Positions 1-7,086 of a DNA stretch of 16,904 nucleotides are shown here, piece after piece. The DNA comes from Lachnospiraceae bacterium (GTDB taxonomy: Bacteria; Bacillota; Clostridia; Lachnospirales; Lachnospiraceae). The stretch lies in assembly GCA_003447895.1 (NCBI GenBank), contig DLYC01000299.1, positions 1 to 16,904 on the forward strand, written 5' to 3'. The notes under the pieces were generated by a model. The model was given only the letters and a program-made list of their open reading frames with translations. It was not told the DNA's origin and made no database searches. Made by a program: the position numbers and the translations under genes. Position 1 is the stretch's first letter. Each line of letters begins with the position of its first letter.

Positions 1-105
1 CAGAAAGTCCGTGGAAACCTTCCCCGGGAGAAGTATATAAAGATATAGAACAAAAACAAAGCTCAAAAAAAACGGCTTGATCAGATTTAAAAAAGGAGAA
101 CGACA

Positions 106-405
106 ATGAGTGAAATGATGGAAAACAAACTGAACAGCGAAGAACTTAACGAGGTTACCGGCGGCGTAGGAAGACAGGAGATCCATGTAAGAGCGATCAC
201 CCCGATCTGGGTAAGAGTTACCGCTTCCAGCCTGAACTGCAGATATACGCCCGACGGACCGATCGCCAAGACTTATGAGTACGGCCACAAGCTGAAAGTC
301 GACGGGATCACAACAGACGGTCTCTGGTACAGACTTCTGATCAACGATCCCCGCGGTGGCACCTGCTACGCATTCATCTACAAGCAGTATACACAGAAGA
401 TCTGA
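106..405 (+). CDS. Double-glycine leader peptide with SH3-like domain
   Basis: This 99-residue protein begins with a hydrophilic leader ending in the motif ELNEVTGG (residues 13-20). That is the double-glycine type recognised by peptidase-containing ABC exporters of bacteriocins and related peptides, which cut after GG. The mature part would be about 79 residues. Residues ~38-97 resemble a bacterial SH3 (SH3b) domain: SSLNCRYTPDGP matches the usual SSLNVRSGPS start, followed by a DGLWYRL strand and a final YAFIYKQY segment. SH3b domains usually bind cell-wall peptides or glycans. The start at 106 is chosen because AGGAGA lies at 94-99, about six bases upstream; ATGs at 115 and 118 are too far from it. 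No exporter gene is in the window, so the partner would lie to the left or elsewhere. Export and wall binding are inferred. The 105 bases upstream hold only A/T-rich DNA and this ribosome site. The leader call is fairly secure; the function is unknown. Confidence 0.8.
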   Translation: MSEMMENKLNSEELNEVTGGVGRQEIHVRAITPIWVRVTASSLNCRYTPDGPIAKTYEYGHKLKVDGITTDGLWYRLLINDPRGGTCYAFIYKQYTQKI

Positions 406-473
406 GAAAGGATCTGCCGCCGAAAATTGATTGAGCGGCAGGGGGCTTTCCCCTCAGATCAATCCGGTTGCCA

Positions 474-515
474 AAAAGAGGCGCCTGCATTTGCGAAAAT
501 GCGGGCGCCTCTTTT
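474..515 (+). terminator. Strong intrinsic terminator, possibly bidirectional
   Basis: A perfect 12-bp outer stem (AAAAGAGGCGCC at 474-485 with GGCGCCTCTTTT at 504-515) continues through one G-T pair into a 6-bp inner stem (487-492 with 497-502) closed by a GCGA loop. A-runs on one side and T-runs on the other allow termination in either direction. It follows the SH3-peptide gene, with a weaker 7-bp hairpin (CTGCCGC 414-420 with GCGGCAG 435-441) just before it. Confidence 0.85.
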
Positions 516-543
516 AACATTTAGCGCATGGTTGTGATATAGT
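514..543 (+). promoter_or_regulatory. Promoter of the lipoprotein gene
   Basis: A -35 box TTAACA (514-519) and a -10 box TATAGT (538-543) are separated by 18 bases. TGA directly before the -10 makes it an extended -10 (TGnTATAGT). Both hexamers differ from consensus at one base. The -35 box starts inside the T-tract of the preceding terminator. Transcription would start near 550, leaving a short leader before the ATG at 587. Confidence 0.6.
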
Positions 544-586
544 AAAAACATCTCGAAAATAACAGAAAGAAGAGGTTCGGGGGAAG

Positions 587-2338
587 ATGAAAAGAAAATA
601 TCTGGCAGCGCTGGTATGCGCGGCAGCGCTCCTGGCAACAGGATGCGCGGGAAACACAAAAGAGAGCACGGCGGCAGGGGGAACCGAAGCGGCAGCCGGG
701 CAGGAGAGTGTGACCGAAGCGGCCGGGGACGTCTCCGGCGGCGAGGAAGCCGGTTCGGAGGGAACGAACGGCGGGCAGGCATCCTATGCGGCCACCTCCG
801 TGGCAGCGGAGAGTGAACCGGCTGACCGGGGGGAGAAGTATGAGAGTGAGGACGGCTGGTCTGTCCGCTATGACAGCGACCTTGTCGCGTGTGAGGAGAG
901 AACGGACGAAGTGGTCTTCACCTATACGGGAGAGAGCAGCGGGACCAATGAGCTCCGGATCCGTTATGTTCCCAACAACTCGACGGATATTGTCCTCGCG
1001 GACGAGCTGATCGACTATGAGAGAGAAAGGATCGAGCGGAGTGAGGGATATTTTGCCGGAAAGACAGACATATGGGCATTCAGCGCTGATGTCGTTCCGG
1101 AAGGGCCCTCTACGCACGGCTATACGGCGGTCGAATACAACGGAGGCGTTCTTCTCATCGAGAGAAACGGATACACCGAATCCGACGAGGAGCTCGGCGC
1201 GAAGATTGCGGAAACTATGGCGGCGATCACGGACAGCACGGAGTTTGAGGACCGGAAGCCGCAGACGGAGTATGATTATGTCCCCGGCAAGTACAAGCTC
1301 GACACAGAAGCAGTCGGCGAAAACGCGGAAAATTACCCCAGCCTGATCCTTCTGAGGGACGATCACACCGGAACGATCACCATACAGGATACCGTGGACA
1401 TTATCTGGTACAGCAGAGACGGCCTGATCAGAGAAAACTATGCGGGCGGCGAGTCCTACTATTACAACATCGAGGGCGATATGCTCTATCTGCAGCAGGG
1501 CGAGGAGTATGTGCCCTTTATCAAGGACACCAGCGCCGCGGCCGCGGCGGAGATCAGGGCCGGGAGCGGCACCGCTTCGGCATCGGACGGCACGGACAAA
1601 CAGCTGTCTTTTGCCACCTATGAGAGCAGAGACGGATGGATGGTCTACTATGACAAAAATCTGCTCTATGTCAATGAGAGCGGAGGAGCCGTAAACTTCG
1701 TCTACGGGGAGCAGTCGGGAGGAAGCAGTCTTCTGGAGTTTACCTACCATCCGGATGAGACGACCGATGAGATCCTCGGGGACCTGAGCGCGGATTATGA
1801 CCCGGGACAGATCGAGCGGAGAGAGGGCTTTGTCGGAGGGCGCCACGATGCGTGGGGCTTTACGATCGTGCTGCCGGAAGGGGAAGGGAACGGCTTGAAA
1901 GAGACCTGCACGGCAGTGGAACATAACGGCGGAACGCTCCTTATCGAAAAGATCCTGCACGAGACCGGGGATGACGCACAGACGGCGAAGATCGACGAGA
2001 CGTTCGATGACATCCTAAACACATTTATGTTCACGCAGCATGATCCGCAGAGGGAATATGAGTATATTCCCGGAACTTACCTCATCAACGATAAGGTCCT
2101 GCAGAAGGACGCGTCGAATTACCCGTCCTCGATCCGGCTCTATGAGGACCACACGGGCGTACTGAGGGGTGACAGGGACATCCCGATCGTGTGGTACGCA
2201 AGAGAGCCCGTCCTCAAAGAGACGGCCGCCGGCGGCGCGGTCTACAGCTACCACATCGAGGGGGATCAGCTCTACCTGGAGATGGAGGGAGAGCAGGTTG
2301 AGTTTAACCGGAACGAGAAGTCGGACGAGGACGACTGA
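587..2338 (+). CDS. Lipoprotein with two tandem copies of a ~230-residue unit
   Basis: The N-terminus is a lipoprotein signal: positively charged MKRK, a hydrophobic stretch, then a lipobox ATGC with Cys20 as the lipidated residue. Residues 21-84 are a Gly/Ala/Glu/Ser-rich tether, as in surface lipoproteins of Gram-positive bacteria. Two homologous units follow, at 85-313 and 345-575. Shared landmarks include YES-DGW-V-YD at the start (Y85 and Y345), an IER-EG--GG/GK segment, AVE-NGG-LLIE, a Y-Y-PG-Y step, NYPS followed by DHTG (D259 and D521), IIWY or IVWY, and Y-IEGD-LYL near the end. The second half of each unit resembles lipocalin-like beta-barrel domains of small clostridial lipoproteins; that is inferred from pattern only. 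No enzyme motif is visible. The ribosome site is GGGGGAAG directly before the ATG. It has its own promoter, and the dehydrogenase gene follows after 71 bases. The cellular role is unknown; it probably acts outside the membrane. Confidence 0.85.
   Translation: MKRKYLAALVCAAALLATGCAGNTKESTAAGGTEAAAGQESVTEAAGDVSGGEEAGSEGTNGGQASYAATSVAAESEPADRGEKYESEDGWSVRYDSDLVACEERTDEVVFTYTGESSGTNELRIRYVPNNSTDIVLADELIDYERERIERSEGYFAGKTDIWAFSADVVPEGPSTHGYTAVEYNGGVLLIERNGYTESDEELGAKIAETMAAITDSTEFEDRKPQTEYDYVPGKYKLDTEAVGENAENYPSLILLRDDHTGTITIQDTVDIIWYSRDGLIRENYAGGESYYYNIEGDMLYLQQGEEYVPFIKDTSAAAAAEIRAGSGTASASDGTDKQLSFATYESRDGWMVYYDKNLLYVNESGGAVNFVYGEQSGGSSLLEFTYHPDETTDEILGDLSADYDPGQIERREGFVGGRHDAWGFTIVLPEGEGNGLKETCTAVEHNGGTLLIEKILHETGDDAQTAKIDETFDDILNTFMFTQHDPQREYEYIPGTYLINDKVLQKDASNYPSSIRLYEDHTGVLRGDRDIPIVWYAREPVLKETAAGGAVYSYHIEGDQLYLEMEGEQVEFNRNEKSDEDD
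839..1525 (+). repeat. Copy 1 of internal protein repeat in the lipoprotein
   Basis: This encodes residues 85-313 of the lipoprotein and aligns along its length with residues 345-575. The copies are clearly diverged at both protein and DNA level, so the duplication is old rather than a recent tandem DNA repeat. Confidence 0.8.
1619..2311 (+). repeat. Copy 2 of internal protein repeat in the lipoprotein
   Basis: This encodes residues 345-575. It is separated from copy 1 by a ~31-residue Ala/Ser/Gly-rich linker like the tether after the signal peptide. Conserved landmarks keep nearly constant spacing: Y85 to Y345 is 260 residues, D259 to D521 is 262. Confidence 0.8.
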
Positions 2339-2409
2339 CGGGAGCGCCCTTCGTCAGGCCTGTCCGAAAATGAAAATCCAGTAAGAAAGAATCAAGCGGA
2401 GGAATGCCT

Positions 2410-3192
2410 ATGTATGCACTCGTGACAGGCGCCAGCGCCGGAATCGGAACAGAGATCGCCAAATACCTGGCCAAAAAGGGATACAGCCTGATCCTGACGG
2501 CGCGCCGGGAAGACCGGCTCTTAAAGCTTCGAAAGCAGATTCGCAAAAAATACCCGGGCAGGAAGGTCTATGTGATCACGGCGGACCTCTCCAAAAGGGA
2601 GGAATGCGTGCGCCTCTTTGAGGAGTCCTGCCGCCTGGCCGGAAGCCGGAAGATCGGCTTTGTCGCCAACAATGCCGGGATGGGGGTCTACGGGCGCTTT
2701 CTTGACACAGACCTCGACAAAGAACTTGCACTGATCGACCTGAACGTGACGAGTGTGCATATTTTGTCCAAGCTGTTCCTGAGGGAGATGGTAAAGAACG
2801 GGCGCGGCGTTCTGATGAATGTCGGCTCGTGCGCGGGATTTACGTCCGGCCCCACCTTCTCGAGCTACTACGCCTCCAAGAACTATGTGGTGAGGCTTAC
2901 GGAAGCGATCCACGAGGAGCTACGCCAGGCGGGGAGCCCGGTCAGAGTGAGCTGCCTGTGCCCGGGGCCTGTGGACACGGCCTTCAATGACAATTCGGGG
3001 GTTAAGGTCTCCGGAAAGCAGATCAGCGCGAAGCAGGCGGCGCGCGAGGGCGTGGAAGGCGCCCTTCGCGGGAAGATGATCGTGATTCCGGGCACAAAGA
3101 TGAAGCTTGTAACAGTGGGGTCCCACCTTCTGGGAGAACACCTGTCGACCGTCATCAACTATCATATTCAGAAGAAAAAAGCGGGAAAATGA
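2410..3192 (+). CDS. Short-chain dehydrogenase/reductase (SDR), NAD(P)-dependent
   Basis: A 260-residue classical SDR. The Rossmann motif TGASAGIG begins at residue 6, NNAG lies in the middle, and the catalytic set is Ser140, Tyr153 and Lys157 (the Y-Y-A-S-K block). CPGPVDTAF follows, the usual PG motif after the active site. An Arg pair after the second strand (TARRED) suggests NADP(H) preference, which is inference. It resembles the DltE/YqjQ-like general oxidoreductases of Bacillota; the substrate cannot be told. I choose ATG 2410 because GGAGG at 2398-2402 sits seven bases upstream; the in-frame ATG at 2404 would be only one base from it. The region 2339-2403 holds no terminator that I can see, so it may be co-transcribed with the lipoprotein gene. 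Confidence 0.9.
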   Translation: MYALVTGASAGIGTEIAKYLAKKGYSLILTARREDRLLKLRKQIRKKYPGRKVYVITADLSKREECVRLFEESCRLAGSRKIGFVANNAGMGVYGRFLDTDLDKELALIDLNVTSVHILSKLFLREMVKNGRGVLMNVGSCAGFTSGPTFSSYYASKNYVVRLTEAIHEELRQAGSPVRVSCLCPGPVDTAFNDNSGVKVSGKQISAKQAAREGVEGALRGKMIVIPGTKMKLVTVGSHLLGEHLSTVINYHIQKKKAGK

Positions 3193-3221
3193 ATTTCTGA
3201 TACTCGATTACTGCCTCCATA

Positions 3222-3230
3222 TGCTAAGAT
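3222..3230 (+). promoter_or_regulatory. Possible extended -10 promoter of the WYL regulator gene
   Basis: TGCTAAGAT fits an extended -10 (TGn plus TAAGAT, one base from TATAAT if the third base is ignored). No good -35 box is visible at the right distance. It lies 37 bases before the start codon in the 74-base gap between the dehydrogenase and regulator genes. Confidence 0.3.
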
Positions 3231-3266
3231 TAGGACAGGGATGGAATTTAATAGGGGAGGTAGCAG

Positions 3267-4247
3267 ATGACCAGCATACGAAATAAGCAGCGCCCGTTCA
3301 GGCTGCTTAGGTTTTTGCACGAAAATACCGATGAAAATCATCCGGTTTCCACTTCGGAACTGGTAAAGATCTTTCAGGCGGAGGATGCCCACGCATCGAG
3401 GAAAACGGTAAAGGATGACATAGATGTCCTTGTCGCGGAGGGGATGGACATTATCACGATCAGGAGCACGCAGCACTCCTTCTTTCTGGCGAGCCGGCTC
3501 TTTGAGGTCCCCGAGATCAAATTCCTCATTGACGCGGTGTCCTCTTCCAAATTTATTCCCAAAGAGAAGAGCGATCAGCTCATAAGAAAACTCACAAGTC
3601 TTGTGAGCAGGCCGCAGGCGGAGAAGGTCCGGCGGCACCTGTATACGGCAGACCGCGTCAAGGCGGACAACCGGCAGAGCTATTACACAGTGGATGCGAT
3701 CACCGATGCGATCAATGAGGGGAAAAAGATCCGATTTCAGTATCTGGACTACACGGCATCCAAGGAGAAGATCCTGCGCCATGAAGGGGCCGCCTATTTA
3801 GTGAGCCCCTATGCACTTGTGTGGGATGACAATCATTATTACATGTTCGGGTACTCTGACGGGAGGCAGAAAATCGCCAATTACCGGGTGGACCGCATGG
3901 TCAACACGGGAATGACGGAAGAAGAGGCGGTTCCCCGGCCGGAGAACTTCTGCACGGAGGAATATGTACAGCATCAGTTCAGGATGTTCGCCGGAGAAGA
4001 GGTGGACGTTGTTCTCGAATGTCGGAATGACATGATGCGGTACATTGTCGATCAGTTCGGCGAGGACGTGGAGACATGGAAGTCCTCGGAGGACACTTTT
4101 TACGCAAAGGTGAACGTGGCGGACAGCCCGACGTTCTATGGCTGGGTATTTCCCTTTGAGGGAAAGATCCGGATTTCCGCGCCGGACAGGATCCGCGACA
4201 AGTATCAGGCAATGGTGAGGGCTGCAGAGGAGACTGAAGAGAGGTGA
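3267..4247 (+). CDS. WYL-domain transcriptional regulator
   Basis: 326 residues. Residues ~3-75 form a winged helix-turn-helix of the HTH_11/DeoR-like type: RPFRLLRFLHENT, then STSELVKIF, then the recognition helix region SRKTVKDDIDVLVAEG. Residues ~150-225 form a WYL domain, with LVSPYALVWDDNHYYMFGY containing Trp186 and Tyr191-Tyr192 where the family has its WYL triad, followed by a conserved NYRVDRM block. A C-terminal WCX-like segment (~235-320) follows. WYL domains sense a ligand, often a nucleotide or nucleic-acid fragment, and control nearby genes. The target and ligand are unknown here. The ribosome site GGGGAGG (3254-3260) is six bases from the ATG. The kinase/regulator remnant starts 20 bases after its stop, so the two are probably one transcript. 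Confidence 0.9.
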   Translation: MTSIRNKQRPFRLLRFLHENTDENHPVSTSELVKIFQAEDAHASRKTVKDDIDVLVAEGMDIITIRSTQHSFFLASRLFEVPEIKFLIDAVSSSKFIPKEKSDQLIRKLTSLVSRPQAEKVRRHLYTADRVKADNRQSYYTVDAITDAINEGKKIRFQYLDYTASKEKILRHEGAAYLVSPYALVWDDNHYYMFGYSDGRQKIANYRVDRMVNTGMTEEEAVPRPENFCTEEYVQHQFRMFAGEEVDVVLECRNDMMRYIVDQFGEDVETWKSSEDTFYAKVNVADSPTFYGWVFPFEGKIRISAPDRIRDKYQAMVRAAEETEER

Positions 4248-4267
4248 CACGGCGGAGGCTGTGAAAA

Positions 4268-4534
4268 ATGCTGCAGATAGCGATAATCGAAGATGAAGAG
4301 ATCTATACGGAGATCTCCAACTACTGCGAGGGAGAAGTCGTCATGCGGGACGGGCTTCCGGTCAGCACCAAGAAGGACCGCCGCATGCACGGCTACGGCG
4401 TCCGAAGCATCCGTTACGCGGCGGAAAAGTACAGCGGATCCGTGGCCTATGAACAGGAGAAGGAGCAGTTTCGGGTCAAAATACTGATTCCCAAACCGAT
4501 CACCCAGAATAAGAAACAACACATGCTGATGTGA
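4268..4534 (+). CDS. In-frame remnant: response-regulator start joined to GHKL kinase C-terminus
   Basis: An 88-residue ORF made of two unrelated pieces. Residues 1-13 (MLQIAIIEDEEIY) look like the first beta strand and acidic pocket of an AgrA/LytTR-type response regulator. From about residue 14 it reads as the end of a GHKL (HATPase_c_5) sensor kinase: ISNYCEGEV, then GLPVSTKKD, then the G2 box HGYGVRSI, then AEKYSGSV and a final FRVKILIP strand. The phosphoacceptor Asp, the LytTR DNA-binding domain, the membrane part, the phosphorylated His and the ATP N-box are all missing, so it cannot act as either parent protein. The simplest reading is a deletion that fused two neighbouring genes in frame. 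A ribosome site (GGAGG at about 4254-4258) remains, so a small protein could still be made. A terminator follows at 4571. Whether it is functional is unknown; I lean to a decaying relic. Confidence 0.75.
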   Translation: MLQIAIIEDEEIYTEISNYCEGEVVMRDGLPVSTKKDRRMHGYGVRSIRYAAEKYSGSVAYEQEKEQFRVKILIPKPITQNKKQHMLM

Positions 4535-4570
4535 CGGCAGTTTATGCCTGACAGTTAACGGTTTGTGACA

Positions 4571-4596
4571 AAAGCTGCCCCCGGGGCGGCTTTTTT
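4571..4596 (+). terminator. Intrinsic terminator after the kinase remnant
   Basis: AAA plus GCTGCCC (4574-4580) pairs with GGGCGGC (4584-4590) plus TTT around a 3-base loop, with one G-T pair. Six T follow at 4591-4596. It ends the regulator-remnant unit before the glycosidase gene. Confidence 0.75.
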
Positions 4597-4604
4597 GTTA
4601 TAGT
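4596..4604 (+). promoter_or_regulatory. Possible extended -10 promoter of the glycosidase gene
   Basis: TGTTATAGT is an extended -10 (TGn plus TATAGT), the same element as at 535-543. Where the -35 box should be lies the GC-rich terminator stem, so the promoter would depend on the extended -10 or an activator. The start codon is 52 bases downstream. Confidence 0.4.
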
Positions 4605-4656
4605 AAAATTGCTGATTCTGTAACAGACAACCACACATTAAGAGAGGGGAGAATCA

Positions 4657-7086
4657 ATGAAGCACAAAGATCTGATCGAGCAGCTTACCTTAGAAGAAAA
4701 AGCGGCTCTTTTGGGCGGCAAAGGGGAGTGGGACTCCAGAGATATTCCCAGACTCGGCATTCCTTCCATGATCATGTCTGACGGACCTCACGGACTCAGA
4801 AGACAGGCAGGGGCGGGGGACCATCTCGGACTGAACGCGTCTCTTCCGGCGACATGCTTCCCGACAGCGGCCACTATGGCGAACAGCTGGGACAGGGACC
4901 TCGGAACAGAGGTCGGTGAAGCGCTGGGCGAAGAGGCGCTGGCGATGGGCGTCAATATTTTGCTCGGCCCCGGTATGAATATTAAGAGAAGCCCGCTCTG
5001 CGGACGAAATTTTGAGTATTTTTCGGAGGATCCGTATCTGGCAGGCAGAATGGCGGCCTCCTATGTAAAAGGAATCCAGAGCAAGGGCGTGTATTCCTGT
5101 ATCAAGCATTTCGCGGTCAATTCCCAGGAGGAGCGCCGCATGGCCATGAACGCGGTCGTGGACGAGAGGACTCTTCGCGAGATCTATCTGACCGGATTTG
5201 AAGTCGCGATCGACGAATCCAAGCCCGGCGCCGTCATGACTTCCTATAACCAGGTAAACGGCGAGTACGCCAATGAGAGCATGCACCTTCTGAAGGACAT
5301 CCTCCGCGGCGACTGGGGCTATGACGGATTTGTGGTCTCTGACTGGGGCGGCGCGAACGACCACGTCACGGCAGTCAAGGCGGGCTCCGATCTGGAGATG
5401 CCCGCGCCCGGACTCGGCTCCGCGAGAGAGCTGGTGGAGGCGGTTAAGAACGGAAGCCTCTCCATGGAGGACCTGGACGCGCGCGTCGACGAGCTTCTCG
5501 ACGCAGTCCTTACGACGACGGAAGCGGCCAAGGGCCACAGCGAGGAATTTGATGTCGAGGGACACCACGCGCTGGCAAGAAAAGCCGCAGCACAGTGCGC
5601 GATCCTCTTAAAGAATGACAACGCGATCCTTCCCCTGAAGGAGGGCACAAAGGTCGCGGTAGTCGGTGACTTCGCGTTCCTTCCCAGATACCAGGGCGCA
5701 GGCTCTTCCATGGTCAATTCCACCAAGGTGGAGACCATCGAGAACCTCATTCGGGAAGAAAAGGGACTGGAAGTTACGGCCATGTGCCGCGGCTACAAGA
5801 GAAACGGCGACAGGGACGAAGCGCTCCTCTCCGAGGCGGTCAAGGCCGCCGAGGGCGCAGAGGTCGTCCTGTACTTCTTCGGCCTCGATGAGATGAGCGA
5901 GTCCGAGGGCCTCGACCGCCATCACATGCGCATTCCGAAGGTGCAGATCGATGTCCTTCGCGCAATGGCCAAGGTAAATCCCAACATCGTCGGTGTGATC
6001 AGCGCAGGCTCGTCCATCGAGATGGAGTGGGAGGACAGCCTTTCGGCGATCCTGCACGGCTATCTGACCGGCCAGGCGGGCGCGGGCGCTATGCTCGACC
6101 TGATCACAGGCCGCGTCAATCCTTCCGGAAAGCTCGCGGAGACGTATCCCCTGGTCTATGAGGACGTTCCGTCTTCGCCCTACTATCCTGCCAAGGAGAG
6201 AAACTCGGATTACAGAGAGGCGCTGTTTGTCGGATATCGATATTTTGACACATTTGACAAGGCGGTCCGCTATCCCTTCGGATTTGGCCTGTCTTACACG
6301 ACCTTTGAGTATTCGGGACTTACGGTGGACGAAAAGGGCGCGACTTTCACGGTCAAAAATACCGGCAGCTGTGACGGCGCAGAAGTCGCGCAGCTCTACG
6401 TGAGCCTTCCCGGATCTTCGATCCTGCGTGCCCGCAAGGAGCTCAAGGGATTTGTAAAGGTGTTCCTGGCGGCAGGTGAGGCCCAAAAAGTAACCATCCC
6501 GTTTGATGGCTTCACCTTCCGCTACTGGAACGTCAAAAAGAACGGCTGGGCTGTCGAGGGCGGCGAATACACTGTCAGCATCGGAAGTTCCGTCAGGGAC
6601 ATCTGCCTCACGGGGACTGTCACTGTGGCCGGCGACGCGGCGCCCGCGCCGTACGACAACACAAAGCTCGCGGCCTACCGGGCAGGAAAGATCCTGGAGA
6701 TTCCGGACGAGGCCTTCTCGGAGCTTCTGGGAGGTCCGATCCCGGACGGCAGCTGGAGCAGTGACCTGAACGAGAACGACGCGATCTGCCAGCTTGTCAA
6801 TGCCAGGAGCGGACTTGCCAGATTCGTCTACAAGCAGCTCGAGAAGAAGAAACAGGCGGCGGACGCGGCCGGAAAGCCCGACCTGAACGTCCTGTTCATC
6901 TACAACATGCCCTTCAGGGCGATCGGCAAGATGACGGGCGGCGCGGTGGACAAAAAGATGGTCGACGGCATGGTGGACGTCGTGAACGGACACTTCTTCA
7001 GCGGACTCGGAAAAGTCATTGGCGGGTATTTCTCCAATATGAGCGCCAACAAGAAATATGAAGAGAAGCTCAAGGGAGAGAAGTGA
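4657..7086 (+). CDS. Glycoside hydrolase family 3, beta-glucosidase-like
   Basis: An 809-residue family 3 hydrolase with no signal peptide, so probably cytoplasmic, acting on imported oligosaccharides or glycosides. Residues 1 to ~300 are the TIM-barrel domain. It contains KHFAVN (Lys150, His151) and GFVVSDWGG, where Asp229 is the expected nucleophile. Residues ~305-545 are the alpha/beta sandwich, in which Glu417 within SESEGLDR is the likely acid/base. PFGFGLSYTTFEYS leads into a fibronectin-III-like domain (~555-650). A further ~150 residues follow (~655-809) that classical beta-glucosidases lack; they contain an amphipathic Lys-rich helix and a Gly-rich GKVIGGYFSNMSANKK end. The sugar specificity (glucoside, xyloside or other) cannot be read from sequence. 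The ribosome site AGAGGGGAG is about six bases before the ATG. The last four bases overlap the GtrA-like gene. Confidence 0.92.
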   Translation: MKHKDLIEQLTLEEKAALLGGKGEWDSRDIPRLGIPSMIMSDGPHGLRRQAGAGDHLGLNASLPATCFPTAATMANSWDRDLGTEVGEALGEEALAMGVNILLGPGMNIKRSPLCGRNFEYFSEDPYLAGRMAASYVKGIQSKGVYSCIKHFAVNSQEERRMAMNAVVDERTLREIYLTGFEVAIDESKPGAVMTSYNQVNGEYANESMHLLKDILRGDWGYDGFVVSDWGGANDHVTAVKAGSDLEMPAPGLGSARELVEAVKNGSLSMEDLDARVDELLDAVLTTTEAAKGHSEEFDVEGHHALARKAAAQCAILLKNDNAILPLKEGTKVAVVGDFAFLPRYQGAGSSMVNSTKVETIENLIREEKGLEVTAMCRGYKRNGDRDEALLSEAVKAAEGAEVVLYFFGLDEMSESEGLDRHHMRIPKVQIDVLRAMAKVNPNIVGVISAGSSIEMEWEDSLSAILHGYLTGQAGAGAMLDLITGRVNPSGKLAETYPLVYEDVPSSPYYPAKERNSDYREALFVGYRYFDTFDKAVRYPFGFGLSYTTFEYSGLTVDEKGATFTVKNTGSCDGAEVAQLYVSLPGSSILRARKELKGFVKVFLAAGEAQKVTIPFDGFTFRYWNVKKNGWAVEGGEYTVSIGSSVRDICLTGTVTVAGDAAPAPYDNTKLAAYRAGKILEIPDEAFSELLGGPIPDGSWSSDLNENDAICQLVNARSGLARFVYKQLEKKKQAADAAGKPDLNVLFIYNMPFRAIGKMTGGAVDKKMVDGMVDVVNGHFFSGLGKVIGGYFSNMSANKKYEEKLKGEK

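Noticed and set aside
521..1960. Long open frame on the minus strand (479 codons)
   Set aside because: It lies opposite the lipoprotein, which has a signal peptide, promoter and repeat structure. The minus frame gives no recognisable domain and reflects high GC.
5608..6993. Long minus-strand frame opposite the glycosidase
   Set aside because: The + strand encodes a clear GH3 protein with catalytic motifs; the minus translation has no family features.
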